A stretch of 64,000 bases of DNA from Verrucomicrobiaceae bacterium (lineage in GTDB: Bacteria; Verrucomicrobiota; Verrucomicrobiia; Verrucomicrobiales; Verrucomicrobiaceae): positions 1,922,001 to 1,986,000 of the forward strand of contig JADJPM010000001.1 of the NCBI GenBank assembly GCA_016713245.1, given 5' to 3'. Under the pieces are notes generated by a model. It saw nothing but the letters and a program-made list of their open reading frames with translations, did not search any database and was not told where the DNA came from. This document shows positions 43,054 to 51,199 of this stretch, piece by piece. Every line of letters begins with the position of its first letter. Within the stretch, counting starts at the first letter, position 1. Position numbers and translations under genes: made by a program.

Positions 43054-43735
43054 TGGATGCGCCTCGCTTCTCCTGCCCCTCCGTCCAGCGGATGGCAAAA
43101 TACGCCAGCTCCGCCGGATCATTCATGCCCAGCTTCATGCGGATGTTCATTTTATGCACGTCCACCGTCTTGGTGCTGATCTTCAGCGCCTCCGCGATCT
43201 GCGCCGTGTTTTTCCCCTGCCCGATGAGCATGAAAACTTCAAACTCACGGTCACTCAGGTCCGAAACTCGATCCTGGCTCTGCGAAGGAGCACCGGATGA
43301 AAATGCCTTCAAAATTTCCTCGGACATCTCCTCGCTCACTGCGATGCCACCGGCTGCCACACGACGCAAAGCCTGCTCCAGTGTCTTTTGCGGTACATTC
43401 TTCATCAGATAGCCCCGCGCACCTGCCTTCAGCACCCGCTGCGCATACATGCGTTCATCATGCATCGACAGGGCCAGCATCGCCATCTTCGGGCGCAGCA
43501 GCCGCAAGTCCTTGATGAGCTCCAGCCCGGAGCGGTCCGGCAGGGAGATATCCACCACGAGCACATCCGGGGTGTCTTCATCCACATGACGCACTGCGTC
43601 CGCCGCATTCACTGCCGTCCACGCACAGCACATCTCTGCGTGGCTTTCGAGGAACAGCCTCAGCCCCTCCCGCATCATGGTGTGATCATCGACGATGGCG
43701 ACGCGGATCTGAGTCGGCTGCTCACGGGCTTTCAT
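43049..43735 (-). CDS. NarL/LuxR-family response regulator
   Basis: A 228-residue regulator starting at ATG 43735 (RVAIVDDHTMMREGLRLFLESH). The receiver domain carries the acidic pocket (Asp16/Asp17) and the phosphorylated Asp62 in VLVVDISLPDRSG; a C-terminal LuxR-type HTH (LSDREFEVFMLIGQGKNTAQIAEALKISTKTVDVH) binds DNA. It is the third gene of a binding protein/kinase/regulator operon and ends just before the giant repeat protein gene on the same strand. It is the likely partner of the kinase at 43789-45168. Confidence 0.93.
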   Translation of the reverse strand: MKAREQPTQIRVAIVDDHTMMREGLRLFLESHAEMCCAWTAVNAADAVRHVDEDTPDVLVVDISLPDRSGLELIKDLRLLRPKMAMLALSMHDERMYAQRVLKAGARGYLMKNVPQKTLEQALRRVAAGGIAVSEEMSEEILKAFSSGAPSQSQDRVSDLSDREFEVFMLIGQGKNTAQIAEALKISTKTVDVHKMNIRMKLGMNDPAELAYFAIRWTEGQEKRGASS

Positions 43736-43788
43736 AGGAACATGAAGCGCTGCCATGCAAAAGCCGTCAACATGGGATGTGGCGCACG

Positions 43789-45168
43789 TCACATTTTCCT
43801 GCACGGGATATGAACCGTGTTGATTGTAAGGTCAGTCTCCACCGTCCTTTCCAGCGTGGCACCGAGTGCCCGGATGCGCTGTGTCATCAAATGCAGGCCC
43901 ATGCCCGTCCCGCTGGCCGCCACAGCGGGCTGAAACGGCTCACCATCATGCAGCACACGTAGCACGACGGCATTCTCCTCCAGCAGCGTCGTGATACTGA
44001 TGACGGTCGGACGGGAGTGCTTGCACGCATTCATCACCAGTTCCTGAGCCACGCGGAATAGCAGTTCACGTTCATGGAAGTCCAGCACGGCATCCACATC
44101 ATCGCCCTCGGCGAAGCACGAGGTCTGAAAAGCATCCCGCGTGAACTGCGCCAGCTCCTCGAGCGCATCCCGCAGGCCGTTGGCATCCAGTCCCACTGGC
44201 GAAAGGCCCCGCGCAAGACCGCGGGCGATGGTCACCGAATCCTTCAGCTCCTTCACCACCTGCTCCGCCAGCGCTTTGACCTCCGGGCTTGTTTCGGCGC
44301 TCGCGTTCACCATCACCTCGGTTTTCATCTTCGTCGCCGAGAGCCGCTGGCAGAGGTCATCATGCAGATCACGTCCGATCCTCCGCCGTTCCTCTTCAGC
44401 AGCGCCCACCACCATCTTTTCCGCCTCACTCAGGCGCTCCACCGCCTGCTCAAACTCCTGCGAAACCAACGCCAGCTCATCATTCCCCGTCATCGTTGCG
44501 GGTGCAGTCTCCTTTCCCACATGGCCCACGACCGAGACCTGCCGCAGCAGCCCCCTCACACGACGCCCCACCACCTCATCGAGCGCCAGCCACAGAAGAA
44601 GGACCAGCGCCAAAAGCACCGCTGCCTGTCGAAACGATTCATCCCACGCTTCCTGCCTCACCTGCTCCAGCGAGATCGCAGGATCGTAGCGGATCATCAC
44701 CACCGCTTTGCCCGAGACATCGTAGCTCTCGAAAAAAGGCGCGACGACGATGAATTTCGTCCGCGCCTTATTCCAACTGGCCAGGGTGGTCATCCGTTCC
44801 ATCACGGGCTTTGTCTCTGCCCACTCTCCGCTCAAAGGAGAGTCCTCCACTCGCATTTCACGCCATTGCAACTGCGTCGAATAGCGGATCAATCCATCAT
44901 CATCACACACCACGCCGAGCTCCACATCGTGCGATAGGGAGGCGTAGGCCATTTCCAGCTCCGCCGCACGTTCCTGCTGTCGCCGGGACAAATGCTGAAG
45001 CAGGCCTGAAAGTCGGTTGCCCGTGTCCTGCGCCTCTTGCTCCAGCCTATCCAGCCTGCGCTCCACCAGCCAGGTCTGGCTGCGCCAGTTGTTCAGGCCG
45101 ATCGTGAGGCAGCCAAACAACAGCACAATGCCAGAAATTCTCTTCTGAATGGAGTTTGGCATCTTCAT
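43789..45168 (-). CDS. NarX/DegS-type sensor histidine kinase
   Basis: A 459-residue membrane kinase. It has an N-terminal transmembrane helix (ISGIVLLFGCLTIGLN), a ~150-residue periplasmic sensing region and a second helix (AVLLALVLLLWLALDEVV). A HisKA_3 dimerisation domain follows with phospho-accepting His in EEERRRIGRDLHDDLCQRLS, then a short HATPase domain (VAQELVMNACKHS, and GTGMGLHLM). HisKA_3 kinases pair with NarL-type regulators, as here. Its start overlaps the stop of the preceding substrate-binding gene (ATGA), so the two are translationally coupled. Confidence 0.93.
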   Translation of the reverse strand: MKMPNSIQKRISGIVLLFGCLTIGLNNWRSQTWLVERRLDRLEQEAQDTGNRLSGLLQHLSRRQQERAAELEMAYASLSHDVELGVVCDDDGLIRYSTQLQWREMRVEDSPLSGEWAETKPVMERMTTLASWNKARTKFIVVAPFFESYDVSGKAVVMIRYDPAISLEQVRQEAWDESFRQAAVLLALVLLLWLALDEVVGRRVRGLLRQVSVVGHVGKETAPATMTGNDELALVSQEFEQAVERLSEAEKMVVGAAEEERRRIGRDLHDDLCQRLSATKMKTEVMVNASAETSPEVKALAEQVVKELKDSVTIARGLARGLSPVGLDANGLRDALEELAQFTRDAFQTSCFAEGDDVDAVLDFHERELLFRVAQELVMNACKHSRPTVISITTLLEENAVVLRVLHDGEPFQPAVAASGTGMGLHLMTQRIRALGATLERTVETDLTINTVHIPCRKM

Positions 45169-46166
45169 GGCTTCACCTCCCTCAGCAGCGTGCCATCGAT
45201 CCAGGTTTCATCGACCGGTTCGGACTTTAGCAGGCCGCAGCGCAGCATCATCGAGGTCATTTCATCCGCCATCTCCGCCAGTTTAGGCGGGTCACCATCG
45301 AGGAGGCTGCGGTTCGCGTGCAGATCCAATGGCGTCCACCGGCCCAGGGCTGCTTGAAGCTGCTCCGCAGCCAGCTTTTGACGCCTCATCACCACCTCCA
45401 TGCCGGCAAAAGGCTGCTGCGCCCGCATCCTTTTCGTTCCTTCGATCTGGGCGGCGATCAGCTGGGACAGTTGGGGCCGCAATTCCTCGCAGGCACGAGC
45501 GGAGGCCACCAGCACCCGCATGACCGGCACCTTGGGCTCACGCACATCGGATACCTCTCGCAGGCCAGCGCTGCGCAAACGACTGGCCCAGGGCTCGGAT
45601 GATGCCACCGCATCCACCAGCCCGTCAGCCACCGCTTGCTCCATCTCGGCCTGGATCATCGGCACCACAATCACATCAGCTAGTGTCATGCCCGCACCCT
45701 CCAGGGCGTTCGCCAGGACATAACCACCTGCCCCTCGCACATCCACACCGATCCGTTTGCCTCGCAAAGCTTTCATCTCCGCCAAGCCGCCGCCGGCCAG
45801 CACCACGTCCGCTCCCGCCGATTCATCCAGCACCATCACCACGCGGAGATCCTGGCCGGATTCCCGCATGCGCAGGGCGACATCCAGCGTGACCACCGCC
45901 GCATCCGCCGCGTCATTTCCCAGCGCACGCATCACCGCCGAAGACCACGGCAGCTCGATCATTTGAAAATCCGCATTCGGCAGCTCTCCTCGTGCATGCG
46001 CCAGCACCATCGCCTCCGAGCCAGGCCACAGCCCGGAAGCCAAACGCAGGCGCAGGTGCTTTTCCTGACGCGGGAGCCACACCGCCAGCGTCACCAGGCT
46101 CACTGCGGCCAGCAGGATCGCCAGACGCCGTGTAGTCTCTCGAAGCATGGTTGAGGGCATTTTCAT
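45165..46166 (-). CDS. NMT1/SsuA-like periplasmic binding protein
   Basis: About 333 residues (ATG 46166; ATG 46148 is also possible). An N-terminal hydrophobic helix (LAILLAAVSLVTLAVWLP) anchors or exports it; the mature part is a type II periplasmic binding fold like the nitrate/sulfonate/taurine binding proteins: LWPGSEAMVLAHARGEL, DAADAAVVTLDVALRMRESG, LRGKRIGVDVRGAGGYVLANAL, VDAVASSEPWASRL. No ABC permease or ATPase is next to it; instead it is coupled to a sensor kinase. It therefore probably presents a small ligand, possibly an organic or oxidised S or N compound, to the kinase. Confidence 0.85.
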   Translation of the reverse strand: MKMPSTMLRETTRRLAILLAAVSLVTLAVWLPRQEKHLRLRLASGLWPGSEAMVLAHARGELPNADFQMIELPWSSAVMRALGNDAADAAVVTLDVALRMRESGQDLRVVMVLDESAGADVVLAGGGLAEMKALRGKRIGVDVRGAGGYVLANALEGAGMTLADVIVVPMIQAEMEQAVADGLVDAVASSEPWASRLRSAGLREVSDVREPKVPVMRVLVASARACEELRPQLSQLIAAQIEGTKRMRAQQPFAGMEVVMRRQKLAAEQLQAALGRWTPLDLHANRSLLDGDPPKLAEMADEMTSMMLRCGLLKSEPVDETWIDGTLLREVKP

Positions 46167-46340
46167 TCCGCAGAGAAGAAATCGAGATTCGACGAACAAC
46201 CCCAAATGCGATTTGAGAACGTACTCGGCGTAAATGCATCGAAGGCAAGGTCACAGCTCGTCTGAGATGGCCGCAATATCCAGAGCTGATGCGGCTGTAA
46301 GGTGCTACGTTGGCGAGGCGTTTGCCTTTTACCCCCCCCC

Positions 46341-49300
46341 ATGTTCCATCGTCTTTTCATCCTCTCCTTGATCGGGAGCGGGTTCGCCGTCGCTGCGGAG
46401 AACACGTTTCCGCCGGACCAGATCGAGTTCTTCGAGAAAAACGTGCGCCCCGTGCTCGCCGAGCGCTGCTACGAGTGCCACGGTGCTCACAAGCACCAAA
46501 ACGGCCTCCGCCTTGACTCCCGCGAGGCCGTCGTCCGTGGTAGCGACTACGGCAAGGTCGTCGAGCCCGGCAATCCGAGCGCCAGCAAGCTCATCAAAGC
46601 CATCCATCATGCTCCCGGTGTGGAAGGCATGCCAAAAAAGGGCGATAAACTCCCCGCCGCGCAGATCGCCGCCCTCGAAAAGTGGGTGCAGCTCGGCCTT
46701 CCCTGGCCGGCGGAAGCCCCCGTGGTCTCCCACGGCGAAACAAAAGCCGATCCCATGCAGCATTGGGCCTTCCAGCCGGTGAAGGCGGATCGCAGCAAAA
46801 CACTCGATCAGCTCGTCGAGGCCAAGCTCAAAGCCGCCGGCTTCGATTTCGCCCCGAAGGCGGACAACCGCACCCTCACCCGCCGCCTTTATCTCACGCT
46901 CACCGGCCTGCCGCCTACAGAAGATAAGTCCGATTCGTCCAATCCGACCGATCTCATTCCCCAGCTCCTCGCCTCCCCCGCCTACGGCGAAAAATGGGCA
47001 CGCACCTGGCTCGATGTTGTCCGCTATGCGGACACGAATGGCTACCAAGTGGCTGGCCGCTCGAATTTCTATCCTTACGCCTTCACCTACCGCGATTGGA
47101 TCGTGAAAGCGCTGAATGACGACATGCCGTATGACCAGTTCGTGAGTTATCAGCTCGCGGCGGATCGCCTCACGGCCTCCACACCGGGTTCGCCGCACCT
47201 CGCGGCGCTCGGCTTCTACAACGTGGGCGAGCGTTTCATCAATGACCGCCTGCTCATCGCCGATGACCGCATTGATGTCATCGGCCGTGGCCTCATGGGC
47301 CTCACCGTCGCCTGCGCCCGCTGCCACGATCACAAATTCGATCCCATCCCCAGCCGCGATTACTACGCCATCTACAGCATCCTCAATAGCTCGGACGAGC
47401 CAGATGAGCCCGCTATGCCCGTCATCGGCAAGGCGGCGAATGAAAAGGACGCGCAGGACTACACGGCCAAGGTCGCCGAGATCGACAAGAAGATGCTCGA
47501 CTTCAAGCGCACTGTTTACGACGAATTTCGCAAGCCGGAGCGCCTCACCGAATACCTCGTCTTTGCCCAGGAAGCGCAAAACATCGCCGATGACTCCGCC
47601 TTCCGAGGCCGTGCCGGTCAGCTCAAGCTGCGGGATCGCGTGGCCGATAAATGGCGTGATTTCCTGAAACGCCACGCCCTCACCGCGAAACCGCACGCCA
47701 CCATGGTTGCTTGGAAACGCTTTGCCGAGCTACCCGCCGGTGAATTCACCGCCAAAGCACCCGCCATCGCCCAGGAACTGGCTAAAGCCGAAAGCGGCTG
47801 CGCCCCTGAGATCGCCGCGAGTTTTGCCAAAGCCCCGCCGAAGTCCATGAAGGACGTCGCCAGTGCCTATGCGCAGATCATTCTCGACAGCAACGTGGAG
47901 CCCCTGCGCCAGCTCATGCAGGACAAGCTCTCCCCCATGTCCGTGCCCGTCGAAGGGGCGGATATCTTCTTCACCCGCAAAGACCGCGAAACCGTCGTGC
48001 GCCTCGAAAACGAACGCTCCAAGCTCGACAGCACGCATCCCGGTGCTCCGCCGCGTGCCATGGTGCTGCTCGATAAGCCCAAGCCGAACGATGTGCGTGT
48101 TTACATCCGTGGCAATCCAGCCCGCCAGGGTGATGTGGCCCCTCGCGGCTGGCTCACCATGTTTGGCGGGAAGAAATTCGCCGATGGCAGCGGTCGCCTT
48201 GAACTCGCCCAGCACATCGCCAGCAAGGACAACCCGCTCACCGCCCGCGTCATCGTGAACCGCGTGTGGATGCAGCACTTCGGCAAGCCGCTCGTCTCAC
48301 AACCGAGCGATTTTGGCGTGCAGACACCCAAGCCCGTTCAAGCCGATGTGCTCGACTTTTTGGCCGATTACCTCATGCAAAACGGCTGGAGCCTCAAAAA
48401 GCTCCACACCCTCATTTTGACCAGCCGAACCTGGCAGCAGAGCAGCCACGCCACGCCCGAAAAACTCGTCAAAGATGCCGAAAACGATCTGCTGAGCCGC
48501 TTCAACCGCCAGCGCCTCGACTACGAAACCATGCGCGATGCCATCCTCGCCGCCACCGGCGAACTCGATGCCTCCAAAAATGGCGGCCGTGCCATCGAAC
48601 TCAACGCCAAGGATGCCGACACTCGCCGCACGCTCTATTTGAAGGTCGATCGCTACGATCAGGCCACCGTGCCCGCCATGTTCGATTTTGCCAATCCGGA
48701 CGGCCACAGCCCACAGCGCTTCAACACCACCGTGCCGCAGCAGGCGCTGTTTTTGATGAACAGCCCCTTCATGCGTGCCAGGGCGGATGTTTTTGCCACC
48801 GCCGAGGTCGAGTCGCTCTACCGCCGCATCCTCGCCCGCCAGCCGACTGCCGATGAAAAAGCCATCGCCGAACGTTTCCTCGCGGATGCCACCGCTTTGA
48901 ATGGCGAAAAACCCTTCCGCTGGAGCTACGGCAGCATGATTTTGGCACCCGCTGCCGATGGCAAACCTGCCTTCGCCGATTTCCAGCCCTTTGCCCACCT
49001 CACCGAGCGTGGTGGCGGCGGTCAGCGGCTCTGGAGCCCCGGCGAAAAAATTCCCAGCGCCGATCCCAAGTGGGGTCACGCCTTCTGGGCGAATTACGGC
49101 GGCCATGCCGCCCCCAAAAATGTCGCCGTCACCGCCCGCTGGCACGTCCCAGCCGATCTGAAGATCCACATCGAGGCCACGCTCAGCCGCAGCAGTGATC
49201 GTGGCGATGGCGTCCGCGCCTGGATTCACAACAGCCGCACCGGCATCCTCAGCGAGCACCTCTGCACGCCGCAGAACAAAAAAGTCCCCACCGCCCTCAC

Positions 49301-49544
49301 CACCGAGGTGAAAAAGGGCGATATCCTGAGCTTCCTCGTCCACAACGAGAAGAGCACCGATAGCGACAGCTTCGACTGGCAGCCCATCATCACCCGTGCC
49401 GAGACCGGCGAGCTGCTCACTCACGCCAAAAACGACTTCTGCAACGCCAACCGCTGGCCCTTCGGCCGCGCCCAGCCCCAGCAGCCCCTCAGCCAGCTCG
49501 CGCAAATCCTCCTCATGAGCAACGAGTTCATGTTCATGGATTGA
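46341..49544 (+). CDS. DUF1549/DUF1553 (PSD1) protein with planctomycete cytochrome C domain
   Basis: About 1067 residues with a signal peptide (MFHRLFILSLIGSGFAVAA). The N-terminal PSCyt1 cytochrome domain has one haem site, CYECHG, after FFEKNVRPVLAERC. DUF1549 follows (TLTRRLYLTLTGLPPT, KWARTWLDVVRYADTNGYQ, VACARCHDHKFDPI with a second CxxCH) and DUF1553 (RLELAQHIASKDNPLTARVIVNRVWMQHFG, ending LLMSNEFMFMD). Before that last motif, about 180 residues (48900-49455) form an extra beta-rich region unusual for the family. The family is secreted and expanded in planctomycetes and Verrucomicrobia, probably in polysaccharide oxidation; its chemistry is unknown. A nonamer repeat is inserted near residue 196. 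Confidence 0.9.
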   Translation: MFHRLFILSLIGSGFAVAAENTFPPDQIEFFEKNVRPVLAERCYECHGAHKHQNGLRLDSREAVVRGSDYGKVVEPGNPSASKLIKAIHHAPGVEGMPKKGDKLPAAQIAALEKWVQLGLPWPAEAPVVSHGETKADPMQHWAFQPVKADRSKTLDQLVEAKLKAAGFDFAPKADNRTLTRRLYLTLTGLPPTEDKSDSSNPTDLIPQLLASPAYGEKWARTWLDVVRYADTNGYQVAGRSNFYPYAFTYRDWIVKALNDDMPYDQFVSYQLAADRLTASTPGSPHLAALGFYNVGERFINDRLLIADDRIDVIGRGLMGLTVACARCHDHKFDPIPSRDYYAIYSILNSSDEPDEPAMPVIGKAANEKDAQDYTAKVAEIDKKMLDFKRTVYDEFRKPERLTEYLVFAQEAQNIADDSAFRGRAGQLKLRDRVADKWRDFLKRHALTAKPHATMVAWKRFAELPAGEFTAKAPAIAQELAKAESGCAPEIAASFAKAPPKSMKDVASAYAQIILDSNVEPLRQLMQDKLSPMSVPVEGADIFFTRKDRETVVRLENERSKLDSTHPGAPPRAMVLLDKPKPNDVRVYIRGNPARQGDVAPRGWLTMFGGKKFADGSGRLELAQHIASKDNPLTARVIVNRVWMQHFGKPLVSQPSDFGVQTPKPVQADVLDFLADYLMQNGWSLKKLHTLILTSRTWQQSSHATPEKLVKDAENDLLSRFNRQRLDYETMRDAILAATGELDASKNGGRAIELNAKDADTRRTLYLKVDRYDQATVPAMFDFANPDGHSPQRFNTTVPQQALFLMNSPFMRARADVFATAEVESLYRRILARQPTADEKAIAERFLADATALNGEKPFRWSYGSMILAPAADGKPAFADFQPFAHLTERGGGGQRLWSPGEKIPSADPKWGHAFWANYGGHAAPKNVAVTARWHVPADLKIHIEATLSRSSDRGDGVRAWIHNSRTGILSEHLCTPQNKKVPTALTTEVKKGDILSFLVHNEKSTDSDSFDWQPIITRAETGELLTHAKNDFCNANRWPFGRAQPQQPLSQLAQILLMSNEFMFMD
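46926..46952. repeat. In-frame nonamer array inside the DUF1549/DUF1553 gene
   Basis: Three 9-bp units AAGTCCGAT, TCGTCCAAT, CCGACCGAT encode the insert KSDSSNPTD between LPPTED and LIPQLLASPAYGEKW, a place where relatives have a short acidic loop. Read on the other strand they are ATCGGACTT, ATTGGACGA, ATCGGTCGG: the same core and variable positions as the array at 19466-19501. Confidence 0.72.
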
Positions 49545-49604
49545 CGCCTCCGCCCACCCCAGCCAAGCCCGGCGCTTCCTTCGCCAAAATTGCCTTCGGG
49601 CATT

Positions 49605-49621
49605 CTGGCACGGCCTGTGCT
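49605..49621 (+). promoter_or_regulatory. Candidate sigma-54 promoter of the ATP-grasp operon
   Basis: CTGGCACGGCCTGTGCT matches the sigma-54 consensus YTGGCACGRNNNTTGCW at every defined position except one T. The predicted transcription start is at about 49632, almost on the chosen start codon at 49633, so the mRNA would be leaderless or a later start would be used. This conflict, and the GGAGG at 49626, lower confidence. Confidence 0.35.
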
Positions 49622-49632
49622 AAGTGGAGGAT

Positions 49633-51078
49633 ATGTCCTCGTTATTCGACGACTACCAACCAGGTAGCTTTTTTGATGAAATGTTCGCTTCGCCCGCGCA
49701 TGCCCGCGAGCATTACTCGGGCATCACCGGCAGTATCGGCACCCTTTCACCCGGAGAATACGCCGCCCGCCAGCGAACGGCCGATGCGGTGTTTTTGCGC
49801 CAGGGCGTGACTTTCACCGTGTACGGCGACCAGCAGGGCACCGAGCGCATTTTCCCCTTCGATCTGATGCCCCGCATCATCCCGCAGAAAGAATGGGAAC
49901 GCGTCGAGGCCGGCCTCATCCAGCGCATCACGGCGCTGAATCTCTTCCTGAACGACGTCTATCACAGCCAGCACATCTTGAACGACAAGACGCTGCCGGC
50001 CGAACTCGTGCTCTCCGCCAGCCACTACCGCCCGGAGTTCAAAGGCGTCAAAGTGCCCCACGGCATCTACATCCACATTTGCGGCACCGATCTCGTCCGC
50101 GATGACCAGGGTGAGTACTTCGTCCTCGAAGACAACGGCCGCTGCCCCTCCGGTGCCAGCTACATGCTGGAGAATCGCAATGCGATGAAGCGCACCTTCC
50201 CCGGTCTGTTGCAAAGCTTGCCTGTGCGCCCGGTGGATGCCTACGGCTCCATGCTTCGCGAGACCTTGGCCCACCTAGCGCCTCCCGGCGTGATCGATCC
50301 GAACATCGTCGTGCTCACCCCCGGCGTGTACAACAGCGCCTACTTCGAGCATTGCTACCTCGCCAAGCAAATGGGCGTGCCCATTGTCGAAGGTCGTGAC
50401 CTCATCATGAAGAACGGCCGCGTCTTCATGCGCACCACCACCGGTCTCCAGCAGGTGCATGTGATCTACCGCCGCATTGATGACGACTTCCTCGACCCGC
50501 TCGTTTTCCGCAAAGATTCCCTCCTTGGCGTGCCAGGCCTCGTGAATGCCTACCAGCAGGGCCACGTCGCTCTCGCCAACAGCATCGGCACCGGTGTGGC
50601 GGACGACAAAGCGGTGTACGCCCTCGTGCCGAAGATGATCAAATACTACCTCGATCAGGACCCCATCCTGCCGAACGTCGCCACCTACCTCGGCATCGAC
50701 CCGAAGGAGTGCGATTACATCCTCAACAACCTCCCGAACCTCGTCGTCAAAGCCGTGAACGAATCCGGCGGTTACGGCATGCTCATGGGACCGCATTCCA
50801 CCAAAGAAGAGCAGGCCGAATTCGCCAAGCGCATCGCTGCCAATCCGCGCAACTACATCGCCCAGCCCGTGCTGCAGCTCAGCCGCCACCCCGTTTTCCA
50901 GGGCGACCACTTTGAAGGTCGCCACATCGACCTCCGCCCCTACGTCCTCTACGGCGACCGCGTCCGCGTCGTCCCCGGCGGTCTCACCCGCGTGGCCTTG
51001 AAGAAAGGCTCCCTCGTCGTGAACTCCTCCCAAGGCGGCGGCAGCAAGGACACCTGGGTGCTCTGGGATGATGAATAG
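49633..51078 (+). CDS. Circularly permuted type 2 ATP-grasp protein
   Basis: A 481-residue protein of the DUF404/DUF407 group. Recognisable segments are FDEMFASPAHAREHY, FPFDLMPRIIPQKEWERVEAGL, LNLFLNDVYHSQHIL, PHGIYIHICGTDLVRDDQGEYFVLEDNGRCPSGASYMLENR, and the nucleotide-binding tail LVVKAVNESGGYGMLMGP...FEGRHIDLRPYVLYGD. ATP-grasp enzymes join carboxylates to amines; in this family the product is unknown. The alpha-E and transglutaminase genes downstream form a conserved trio seen in many bacteria and proposed to make or modify a peptide. ATG 49633 lies three bases after GGAGG. Confidence 0.88.
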   Translation: MSSLFDDYQPGSFFDEMFASPAHAREHYSGITGSIGTLSPGEYAARQRTADAVFLRQGVTFTVYGDQQGTERIFPFDLMPRIIPQKEWERVEAGLIQRITALNLFLNDVYHSQHILNDKTLPAELVLSASHYRPEFKGVKVPHGIYIHICGTDLVRDDQGEYFVLEDNGRCPSGASYMLENRNAMKRTFPGLLQSLPVRPVDAYGSMLRETLAHLAPPGVIDPNIVVLTPGVYNSAYFEHCYLAKQMGVPIVEGRDLIMKNGRVFMRTTTGLQQVHVIYRRIDDDFLDPLVFRKDSLLGVPGLVNAYQQGHVALANSIGTGVADDKAVYALVPKMIKYYLDQDPILPNVATYLGIDPKECDYILNNLPNLVVKAVNESGGYGMLMGPHSTKEEQAEFAKRIAANPRNYIAQPVLQLSRHPVFQGDHFEGRHIDLRPYVLYGDRVRVVPGGLTRVALKKGSLVVNSSQGGGSKDTWVLWDDE

Positions 51079-51086
51079 CGCTTCAG

Positions 51087-51199
51087 TAAGAAGTCAGAAG
51101 TGAGATGTCAGAAGTCCTCACACCACCTCTCACTTCTAACTTCTCACCTCTTACGGCCCCCGCCCGCTCCACTTCTAACTTCTCACTCTTCCTCTTCTC
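51087..51199. repeat. Long paired heptamer array (AGANGTN family)
   Basis: Left arm AGAAGTC, AGAAGTG, AGATGTC, AGAAGTC (51089-51116). First right arm CCTCTCA, CTTCTAA, CTTCTCA, CCTCTTA (51126-51153). A CGGCCCCCGCCCGCTCC spacer follows, then a second right arm CTTCTAA, CTTCTCA plus a degenerate tail reaching the alpha-E start codon at 51200. It fills the whole junction between the ATP-grasp and alpha-E genes, which would otherwise be adjacent in the operon. Confidence 0.9.
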
